From Didemnitutus sp041906465 (GTDB taxonomy: Bacteria > Verrucomicrobiota > Verrucomicrobiia > Opitutales > Opitutaceae), in NCBI GenBank assembly GCA_041906465.1, contig JAYRJE010000023.1, positions 1 to 64,000 on the forward strand: DNA of 64,000 bases, written 5' to 3'. Numbering within the stretch: the first letter of the stretch is position 1; the number at the start of each line of letters is the position of its first letter. This document shows positions 32,736-41,200 of the stretch, piece after piece. The notes below the pieces were generated by a model. The model was not told the DNA's origin. It made no database searches and saw only the letters and a list, made by a program, of their open reading frames with translations. Position numbers and translations under genes: made by a program.

Positions 32736-33584
32736 CTAAGTCTTTCGACGCACAAGCTTGACCTCTGCGCCTTCGTTCGGCCTTCCGACGAAGACCAAAT
32801 CCCAAGGCAAGATGTCTTTCGCAACGGGCACTATCGCCATTTGCGCAATCAGTTTTGACTCATCCGAGTAGTTAACGAGCTGCATCGCTTCCTCCTGAAT
32901 GAGCACAGCAACTTCCACCAAGCACTCGATGTGTTGGATGGGATAATCAATGTTGTTAATCAAATCGCGAACAAACCACCCTGCGGCGAAAAGGCGGAAT
33001 CGATCTCGATAGATACCCGCGGGCCGTAAGCCATAATTTTGTCTTCCAACCAGCTCATTCACGGCAGGCAATAGTTGCTTGATGTCGGTCGCTTTCGCAT
33101 CCGCATCGAACAGCTGGAAAGACGGCAACTTGGGAGAGGGTTGTTGCTGAGTGACGATCGTGAAATCACAGCGGTTTGACTTCACGTGAACGCCTTTCAC
33201 CGCCCCACTCGCTAGCCAGTCAAAGCGGTCCACCATCTGGATTTCTAAACAGCGGATACCATATGCCTCTGCTTTAAGTCGGGCTGTTCGTCGAAATCCA
33301 GTGGAAGAGACAATGACGCCTTGATCGATTCCAGTGTCCATGCACTTACAATGAAACGCCTCTACTTGATCGACACCGACCGGTCGGGATCGGTCTCGGC
33401 ATTCGAGCGCGATTCGAAATTTGTGATGTGCGGACGTGTAGGTAAGCAGAACGTCGTGTTCGCGAAGCCGCCGGGTCCGTTTGTCTGGCAACTTAGCAGG
33501 CGATTCGACCTCTACGTTTTCGTTGCCTCCGAGTGATCGTTCAAGCGCCGCAACGAGTCTCTCAAGGTTTCTGCCTGCTTTCAC
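32736..33584 (-). CDS. Mrr-like restriction endonuclease-fold protein
   Basis: The 282-residue protein has, in its first 120 residues, a PD-(D/E)XK pattern of the Mrr_cat type: D-V-L-L-T-Y, then R-I-A-L-E-C-R-D-R-S-R-P-V, V-D-Q-V-E-A-F, then G-V-I-V-S-S-T-G-F-R-R-T-A-R. E-C-R replaces the common E-x-K. The rest (150 residues) is of unknown type. The base composition is visibly lower in GC than the flanking genes, and no methylase or specificity gene is adjacent, suggesting a transferred type IV-like or orphan nuclease. It converges with nuoN. Confidence 0.6.
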   Translation of the reverse strand: MKAGRNLERLVAALERSLGGNENVEVESPAKLPDKRTRRLREHDVLLTYTSAHHKFRIALECRDRSRPVGVDQVEAFHCKCMDTGIDQGVIVSSTGFRRTARLKAEAYGIRCLEIQMVDRFDWLASGAVKGVHVKSNRCDFTIVTQQQPSPKLPSFQLFDADAKATDIKQLLPAVNELVGRQNYGLRPAGIYRDRFRLFAAGWFVRDLINNIDYPIQHIECLVEVAVLIQEEAMQLVNYSDESKLIAQMAIVPVAKDILPWDLVFVGRPNEGAEVKLVRRKT

Positions 33585-33693
33585 TTCGCAAAGCTATCCA
33601 CACCAGAAAAGTATTGGCGAGCCACTTCCTTGGCGGAGGTGCGCCTGCTTTCAAACAGCGAATTCTCGTTGGGCGCGGCGCCGAACTGGGCTA

Positions 33694-33732
33694 CCCAAAC
33701 GAAAACCGGCCAGCCCTTGCGGGCCGGCCGGT
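33694..33732 (-). terminator. Intrinsic terminator after the GH44 gene
   Basis: On the minus strand the stem ACCGGCCGGCCC pairs with GGGCTGGCCGGT around GCAA and is followed by TTTTCGTTTGG. It begins about 50 bases beyond the GH44 stop codon. A second small foldback (GAGATGCCGGA with TCCGGTATCTC) lies between. Confidence 0.75.
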
Positions 33733-33784
33733 GAAGCGAGATGCCGGAGCACCATCCGGTATCTCGAACTAATGACGCGGACGC

Positions 33785-36700
33785 TTACGGCGTGATCTCG
33801 ATCGTCGAGACGCTGAGCGCCGGGAGCGAGATGACCCAGTTGCTCAGGTTCACCGGCACTTGGCCGACGAACACGGGAGACGATTTGTTCGTCTCCATGC
33901 GGTAGACCTTCGCGTTGCCGCTCGCCGCGAGGCCGTTGAACGAAACGTCCTCTGCCGTGAACGAGCGGTTGATGACCACGAGCACGAGCCGGTTCGGGTT
34001 CTTGGAATCGCGGCTGACGTAGGCGGCGACTTTCGCGATGTTGCTCGACGTGGCGGCGACGGAGATGTCGCCGAAGCTGCCGAGGTTGCCGTCGTAATCG
34101 CGATACATCTTGAACGCGCCTTGCACGAACGGATAGCTCTGCGCCATCGGCCAGTAGTTGGCCGCGAAGACGCCGTGCGCACCGAAGATGCCGAGATTGT
34201 CGGCCTGCGCGATGGCGCCGGCGATGTGGTTGTGGCCGCCGTTGTCGTATTCGGTGATGGCGAGCTTCGTGCCGGGGAAGCCGGCGGCGACTTTCGCCTC
34301 GAGGCGCGGGAGCAGGTTCACCGGGCCGCCGAAGTAGCTCACGATCCACGAATTTTCCGCGTAGGTCGGATCCCACAGTGAGCGCGGGCTCTGCACGATT
34401 TCCTGGATCTGCTGCGCGTTCAGATTCGGCGAGCTGAGGAAGATGATGCGGTCGTTGCCCGCGTAGGCTTCCGAATACCAGTGGAAGTCGAACACATCGA
34501 GCAGGCGCTGACCCGCGCTGTCGGAGGCGGCCTTCATCGCCTGGAGGTATTGGTCCATGAACCAATAATCGTAGGTGTAGCCGGAGCTGCCCTGCCAGTT
34601 GACGAAGCCGCTGATGCCGTAGTTCACCGGGCCGAAGATCTTCGCGGACGAGTCGACGTCCTTCACCGCGCGCGCGAGCGCGATCGATTTCTCGATGAAC
34701 GACGCCGCGGTCGGATGCTGCGGTTGGATCTCCGGATGCGTGAGCGACCAGAGGTCGGGTTCGTTGTCGAGCGACACGAAGGTCGGCGTGACGGGGTCCG
34801 CGTAGATGTTGCCGGAGAACTTGCCGCGCAGCGCCCAGACGAACTCGTCCATGTAGACGGCGTTGTCAGTGGTCGATGGCGTCGAGCTAAACGGCGTGCC
34901 CTTGCGGTAGACGACCGGCTTGAAGCGCTCGCTCAGGTAGTTGGGCGCGTGGATGTCGACGAGGCCGTTCTTGTCGGCGGCCACGTAGCCCTGGAGCTGC
35001 ACCGAGATGAGGCTGGCGCTGTTTCGCGCGCGGTCCTCGGCGATGCGGGAGCGCACCGCTTCCGCGGGGACGACGGTGTCGCCGCCGAGGTAGTTGTCGT
35101 TGCTGTAAGGTCCCCAATCGGCGCCGCTGTTCGAGGCGTTGTTCTCCCAGTTGTAAGCCGTCCAGCGATTGCCGCCCTGACGGTTCAGCGTCAGGTTGCG
35201 CACCTGATCGGCCGTTTCCTGGTAGAAGTTCATGCCGTAAATCCACGGCGAGATCGGACGCGTCTGCGCCGGATTTACCGCGATCGTCACCGTCGGCTGG
35301 CCTGCCGCGTTGGTCGTGAAGGCGATCTCCTGCGACGCGCTGAGGTTGAACGCGTCGGTGACGGTTACCGCACACTGATAGGTCGTGTTCGGCTCGAGCA
35401 GATCCGCGAGCGAACTGCGGCTGAGCGCGTAATCGTCGAACGTGCGCACGAGGTCAGCGCCGCCGACCTTGTGGTAAACGAGGCGCGCCTTCGTCGGGCG
35501 ATTGGTTTGCCAGACGAGCGTGGCGCTGTTGCCGGTCACGCTGGTCGCAGCGAGGCCGGAAAGGATCGGCGGCGTGGTGGGCGCGGCCGGCATCGCGAAC
35601 GTGCCGGTATAGTAGCCGTAGTTCGGCAGCGCGTCGGGCTCGGTGCGGTGATCGAACGCGACGATGCGATACTGATACGTCACGCCGGGCAACAGGCCGG
35701 AGAGCGTCGCGCTGTGCGTGGTGACCCAGCCGTCCCAATCGCCGGGACCTTCGAAGGTCTCGGTGTAGCCGGTGCGACCGTATTCGACGCGGAAGCGCGC
35801 AAACTCGTTCGTCGTGAACGCGAGCGTCATCGCATCGTAGCTGACCGACGGCGTCGCGGACTGGAACGCCACCACGGGCGCGACGAGATCGTCGACGTAG
35901 CCGACCTTAACGTTCGCCATCCGGAAATGCGGCTGCGAATCGGGACCGCCGTTGTTGAAGAACAGGAACTGGTGGAAGCGGACGATCTTCGGGTGGAGCG
36001 AGGCGATATCGATCGTGACGTGGAACCAGCGGTTCACGCGCTCAGCCGGCGACAGCTGCGCCCAGCCCGGGATGAAGTCCACGAGCTTCGCATCGTCGGA
36101 GAGGAACGCGTCCTCGAACATGATTTCGAGGTTCTCCATGCCGGTGGAATCGGCGTCGACGTAGAGGTCGAATTCGATCGTGCGGAACTCGTTCAGGTAT
36201 TTGTCCTGCGTGTCCCAGCCCGGCTTGCGATCGGCGAGGCCGAACGCGTTGCTGCCGTTGTCGGGGCCGAAGCGGACCTCGATCGCGTTACCCGAGCGCC
36301 CCGGTGCCGCCGCAGCGAAATTGCTGTAGATCGGCGCCGTTTCGGATTCCCAGCACGAGCGAATCCACGAGCCGAGCAGCGCGGAATCATACGCGACCTG
36401 GTATTTCACGCCGCCGGTGGACGGAGTGACGGCGACCGAAGTCGACGCGGTAATCGTGCCGGCGCTGTTGCGCGCGGTAAGCGTGTAAGTCGTGGAAGCC
36501 GTCGGCGACACGCTGACGCTCGAACCGGTGACCGTGCCCACGCCGTTGTCGATGGAGAGCGAGGTCGCGCCGGAGACACTCCAACTCAGCGTGCTCGCCT
36601 GCCCGGCCGTGATCGACGCGGGCGACGCGCTGAACGCCGAGATGACCGGCGGCGCCACCGCGACGGTGACCCGCGTGGTGGCCGTAACCGAGCCGCCGGC

Positions 36701-37756
36701 GTTCTTGGCCGTCAGTGTGTAGGTCGTGGTTTTACCGGGACTGACAGAGACGCTCGAACCGGTGACGGTGCCGACACCATTGTTGATGGAAACCGACGTC
36801 GCGCCGGCAACCGACCAGCTCAACGTGGCCGACTCGCCCGCGGTGATGCTCGACGGCGACGCCGAGAAGGAGGAAATCACCGGCGGCGGGACCGCCACCG
36901 TGACTTTCGCCGTCGCCGTGACGGAGCCGCCGGCGTTCTTCGCGGTGAGCGTGTAAGTGGTGGTTTTGGTCGGGCTGACGGAAACGCTGGCACCCGTGAC
37001 GACGCCGACGCCGTTGTTGATCGAAACGGAAGTCGCGCCAGAAACGCTCCAGCTCAACGTGGCCGAGCCACCGAGCGCAATCGACTCGGGCGCGGCGGCA
37101 AGAGACGCGATGACCGGTGGCGGCACCACGACCGTGACTTTGGTCGAAGCCGTGACCGAGCCACTGGCGTTCCTGGCCGTGAGCGTGTAGGTGGTGGTCT
37201 TCGTCGGACTCACGGACACGCTGCTGCTGCCCGTGACGACACCGACGCCATTGTTGATGCTCACCGAAGCGGCGCCCGCGACATCCCAAGCGAGCGTCGT
37301 CGCCGCGCCCAGCGACACCGTCGCCGGCGTCGCCGTAAACGAGGAGATAACCGGCGGCGGCACGACCACCGTCACCCGCGCCCGCGCGGTGCGGGAGCCG
37401 CGGGAATTCGACGCGGTGAGCGTGTAGACCGTCGTCTGCGTCGGCGTCACTTGGACGCTCGGGAGGTTGGTGACCTCGCCGATGCCTTGATCGATCGTGA
37501 TCTTCGTCGCGTCGCCGATCGCCCACGTCAGCGTGGATGACTCGCCGAGCCGGATCGTCGCGTTCGTGACGGTGTCGGCTTTAAATTCGCCGATCGTCGG
37601 CAGCGGCGGACGGTATTCGGCGTGCGCCTCCGGCAGTGCCGCGTGGAACGCGATCACGGCCAGCAAGGAAAAGACTCTCGACAAAAAGCGGCGCTCGAAG
37701 CCCCGCGTGTGAATCGCGCCCCAAGAGGAGCGTAGGTAATGCAACAGACGTATCAT
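33785..37756 (-). CDS. Secreted modular GH44 glycoside hydrolase with five Ig-like repeats
   Basis: The protein is 1323 residues long. Order: signal peptide ending near 46; five Ig-like repeats of about 78 residues (50-445); a beta-sandwich module (450-640); two FN3-like modules (645-840); a GH44 catalytic domain (845 to end). GH44 marks are W-I-Y-G-M-N-F-Y-Q-E, G-G-N-R-W-T-A-Y-N-W-E-N-N, the acid/base Glu near 999 (D-N-E-P-D-L-W) and the nucleophile Glu near 1169 (I-T-E-Y-D-N-G-G). GH44 enzymes cut xyloglucan, mannan or cellulose-type beta-1,4 chains. The Ig repeats probably hold the enzyme away from the cell or bind substrate. Monocistronic. Confidence 0.85.
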   Translation of the reverse strand: MIRLLHYLRSSWGAIHTRGFERRFLSRVFSLLAVIAFHAALPEAHAEYRPPLPTIGEFKADTVTNATIRLGESSTLTWAIGDATKITIDQGIGEVTNLPSVQVTPTQTTVYTLTASNSRGSRTARARVTVVVPPPVISSFTATPATVSLGAATTLAWDVAGAASVSINNGVGVVTGSSSVSVSPTKTTTYTLTARNASGSVTASTKVTVVVPPPVIASLAAAPESIALGGSATLSWSVSGATSVSINNGVGVVTGASVSVSPTKTTTYTLTAKNAGGSVTATAKVTVAVPPPVISSFSASPSSITAGESATLSWSVAGATSVSINNGVGTVTGSSVSVSPGKTTTYTLTAKNAGGSVTATTRVTVAVAPPVISAFSASPASITAGQASTLSWSVSGATSLSIDNGVGTVTGSSVSVSPTASTTYTLTARNSAGTITASTSVAVTPSTGGVKYQVAYDSALLGSWIRSCWESETAPIYSNFAAAAPGRSGNAIEVRFGPDNGSNAFGLADRKPGWDTQDKYLNEFRTIEFDLYVDADSTGMENLEIMFEDAFLSDDAKLVDFIPGWAQLSPAERVNRWFHVTIDIASLHPKIVRFHQFLFFNNGGPDSQPHFRMANVKVGYVDDLVAPVVAFQSATPSVSYDAMTLAFTTNEFARFRVEYGRTGYTETFEGPGDWDGWVTTHSATLSGLLPGVTYQYRIVAFDHRTEPDALPNYGYYTGTFAMPAAPTTPPILSGLAATSVTGNSATLVWQTNRPTKARLVYHKVGGADLVRTFDDYALSRSSLADLLEPNTTYQCAVTVTDAFNLSASQEIAFTTNAAGQPTVTIAVNPAQTRPISPWIYGMNFYQETADQVRNLTLNRQGGNRWTAYNWENNASNSGADWGPYSNDNYLGGDTVVPAEAVRSRIAEDRARNSASLISVQLQGYVAADKNGLVDIHAPNYLSERFKPVVYRKGTPFSSTPSTTDNAVYMDEFVWALRGKFSGNIYADPVTPTFVSLDNEPDLWSLTHPEIQPQHPTAASFIEKSIALARAVKDVDSSAKIFGPVNYGISGFVNWQGSSGYTYDYWFMDQYLQAMKAASDSAGQRLLDVFDFHWYSEAYAGNDRIIFLSSPNLNAQQIQEIVQSPRSLWDPTYAENSWIVSYFGGPVNLLPRLEAKVAAGFPGTKLAITEYDNGGHNHIAGAIAQADNLGIFGAHGVFAANYWPMAQSYPFVQGAFKMYRDYDGNLGSFGDISVAATSSNIAKVAAYVSRDSKNPNRLVLVVINRSFTAEDVSFNGLAASGNAKVYRMETNKSSPVFVGQVPVNLSNWVISLPALSVSTIEITP
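36490..37430. repeat. Tandem DNA repeats of about 234 bases encoding Ig-like domains
   Basis: Repeats two to five of the GH44 protein's Ig-like array are similar at the DNA level as well. The block encoding V-S-I-N-N-G-V-G-x-V-T-G and T-T-T-Y-T-L-T-A-x-N recurs about every 234 bases. High identity between neighbours suggests recent duplication and makes this stretch prone to recombination or assembly collapse. Confidence 0.75.
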
Positions 37757-38277
37757 AAGCGCGCGCAGTGAGGCCGCGCACGCGATGACTAGCCATTGGG
37801 TTGCGACGAACGACTATTCGCCTTTCGGCTAAACAATTACCTGTCCATCAATTATTTAAATAATACGTGAAACACACTCACCCCGCGTAATGCGTCGCAC
37901 GTCGCGCGTCGCTAGTTGGACGTCTCCCGCTCCTTCGCCGATCGCCCCACCCGCGCGGGAAAGCCGACGCTCCACCGTCGACTACACGCGCACTCGCGGT
38001 CCGAGTTCCGTCCATTCGATTGGCGCGACGAACATGCGCCACGCCACACGTTCACGGTCCTACGCGTGAAACACCCTCACCTGCCCGCGGTCGTTCGGTG
38101 CGGTCATCACGCTGTTGAGCTCCGGCCCGATCACCACGCCCGGCTCCAGAGGAAGGCTCGAGGCAAGCGCCGCGCGGCCCCCGAAGAGGCGCGCATCGCC
38201 TTAGGGAAGTTCACGGCACGCCTCCCACGCCAGCGCCACGATGCGCCGGGCGCATCGCGACATCGCGGGTTGAGCGC
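37757..38277. other. 520-base intergenic region with AT-rich patch and a short coding relic
   Basis: At 37825-37870 there is an AT-rich patch (TTATTTAAATAATACG) upstream of the GH44 gene, a plausible promoter or UP-like region. On the minus strand, 38060-38200 is open for 46 codons (G-R-A-A-L-A-S-S-L-P-L-E-P-G-V-V-I-G, ending Q-V-R-V-F-H-A) and looks like the end of a decayed gene, without a start. I see no other gene here. Confidence 0.4.
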
Positions 38278-41200
38278 TCAAGGCACCCGCTGAACTTTGA
38301 GGCGGAAAAACACTCGCGGCAGACTTGTTGCCATCACCCGCGCGCGCCACACCTCGCGCTCGCCGCTCGCCACGCGTTCCTGCACGACACCTGCCGACGA
38401 CCATTCTGCAAGGTCGTCGGAAACCTCGACGAGGTAGACGACGTCCTCCCGCGCCGCAGGCCGCGTGTAGGTGAAGATCCAGTCGCTCGCATTTTGCGCG
38501 ATTTCGATGCTCGCCGCACCAGCGCGCCGCGGATCGGTGCCGAGCGCATACTCGACCAGGTTGTTCGCGCCGTCGCGATCCGGGTCGGCGTCCGGGCCCG
38601 CGACGCTGGCGTCGTTCCGCTCGCTGGGCGTGAAGAACTCCTCGGTCCACGACGCCATGGCGTAGCGCACCGTGAACGATCGCTCAACCGGAGCAGCCGG
38701 ATTGTATTGCCCGTCACCGGCCTGGCTCGCCCGCACGATCACCGTGCCCGTGCCCGTCAGTGTGAGCGCAGAGCCCTCGATCGTCGCGGAGCCGGAAACC
38801 ACCGTGAAGGTCACCGGCAGCCCCGAACTCGCGGTCGCCACCAACGCGATCGGCTGGGTCGTGAAGCTCCGATCGCCCGGCCCGGCGAAAGTGATCGTTT
38901 GCGACTGGCCCACCGCCACATGAGCCGGCGCGCTGACGGCATAGCCGCCGGCGTTGCGCACTTCGACCGTGTAATCGCCGGCATTCAGCGCCGAGAGACT
39001 GCCGATGACAAACGACGCCGACGTAGCGCCGTCCAGCGCGGTGCCATTGCGATACCATTGGTAGGTCGCGAATGGCGTGCCCGCGACGTTGACGGACAGC
39101 GTGATCGCCGCTCCCGAGGTGGCGCTCACGCTTGCGGGTCCTTGCACGATGCGCGGCGGCCGCAGATAGGCCGAGATGCGGTGCGCACCGGCTTCACCGA
39201 CATAGAGGATGCCATTCGCATCGACCGCGATGCCACGCGGATCGTCGAACACGACCGGCTGCCCCTCCGGATCGCGCAGCGTGCCGAGATAGCCGTTGGA
39301 GTAAGTCCGGATTCGTCCCGTGGCCGGCTCGGCGAGGTAAACGGTTCCATCCGGCGCGAGCCCCAAACCGCCCAATCCGCCCGGCATGCTTCCCGCCGTG
39401 CCCTGTCCATCGACGCTGCTCCAATTCATCACTGCGCCCGCCACCGTCGTCACCACGCCCGCCGGAGTCACGCGCCGCAGCAGGCTTCCCGCATTGTCCC
39501 GCACGAGCAAGTTCCCGTCGGCGGCGATCACCATTGCGGTGATCGTGCCGAACTGCGCCGCCGCGCCTGTGCCATCGACCGTTCCGAAAACGCCCACCGT
39601 CCCCGCAACCGTGCGCACCTCGCCGGTCGCGGAAATCGCCCGGATCGTGCCGTTGCCCGCATCGGACACATACAGCGTCCCGTCGCTCGCTCGCGCCAGA
39701 TGATCGGGGCGATTGAAACGTGCATTCGCCCCCGCGCCGTCCGCGGCGCCCGTGCCATAATAGTTGTCCGCTCCGGCGACCAACTCGACGACGCCATCGA
39801 GGCGGACCCGCTTGATCGCATTCTGCGAGGTGTCGCTGAAATAGATGTTGCCCGCCGCATCGCTCGCCGCCCCCGACGCGTTGAGCGCGAACGGACTGCG
39901 CACCGCTCCGGACGAATCGAGCGTGCGGAGCGAGTAATAGGAGTCGAGGAACAGGAGCGTGCCGTTCGTTTGCCAGGAGAAGCTGCGCGGCGTGACGAGC
40001 GCGGCATCGTTCGCGACTCCGTCGCGCACGACGAAATTCGCCGCCGATCCGGCGACGGTGAACACACCCGTCCGCGCCAGCGTTAACACCGCCGCGCGCG
40101 ACGTCGCCGTGCCCGCGGTGTTCGTGAGCACGCAGCGATACTCGCGATTGTGCAGCGCCCGCGTCGCACCGGAGATCTCGAGCTGACTGCTGGACGCCCC
40201 ACGAAAAGCGCCCGTGTTCGTCACATCCGTCCACGCGCCCTCGCCCGCGCCGGCCACGCGGCTTTGCCAGCGGAACTGCGGCAGCGGCCACGCCCCGTTC
40301 GTATCGACCGCGAACGCCGCCTTCCCTCCATTCGCGATGGCGACCGCGTCCGCTGGCTCGCGCCCGATCGGCGGGACCGTGGGAACATAGACCCGAATGA
40401 CGCTGTTGTTCGCATCCGCGACGTAGAGCCGGCCATTCGGTCCGATGACCGCCGCCTGCGGCGACTTCAAACGAAACGCCGTTCCCACGCCCTCCGTGTC
40501 GCCCCAGCCGCCCCCGAGCGTGTGCAACCGGCCGTCGGTGGAGAAGAGGCGCAGCAGCCCCATCCCGTGATCCGCCACCAGGATCGTGCCGTCCGCACCA
40601 ACGATGATTCCCACGGGCGAACTCAAGCTGGCAACCGACGCCCCGCCGTCCGCCGCGCCCGACCGGTCCGGCGATCCCACCACCGTCGTCACCACGCCAT
40701 CCAACCCGACCCGCCGCACACAGTGATTGCCCACGTCCGTCACGTAAACCGCCTGATCGGGACCGACCGCCACGCCATTGGCGTTGCCCGACTGAAAGCG
40801 GAAACGTGCCGCCGCGCCCGTGCCGTCTTGATAACCCGCTGCACCTGCGAGGCCAGCCAGCGTGCTCACCACGCCGTTGGTGGCGACACGCCGCACGGTG
40901 CAATCACTCGCATCGGTCACGTAGAGATTGCCCGCACTATCGATGGCCACGCCACTCGGCCTCGTGAAGCGCGCGGTCGCGCGATCGCCGTCGCTCGCTC
41001 CCGGTGTCCACAGCTGACCGGCATAAACCGAGGTGACACCCGCTGGAGTATAACGACGGATGACCGCCGCAAATTCGTCGGCCACGTAGAGATTGCCCGC
41101 CGCATCGACGCACAGCCCACGCGGCGAGGACACCTCGGCATTCAGCGTGCTCACCGTGCCGTCGAGCGCGACGCGACGCAGCCGGTTGTTGCGCGCGTCG

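Noticed and set aside
34481..37540. Very long open frame opposite the GH44 gene (and similar ones opposite 3042-5859, 7951-9900, 38278-43506 and 61535-64000)
   Set aside because: Codon structure and protein motifs support the other strand; long opposite frames are expected in GC-rich DNA with little use of A/T at third positions.
37916..38293. Plus-strand frame of 125 codons in the gap between the two giant genes
   Set aside because: Arg/His-rich composition without motif or start signal, partly overlapping the end of a well-supported gene; looks like non-coding DNA.
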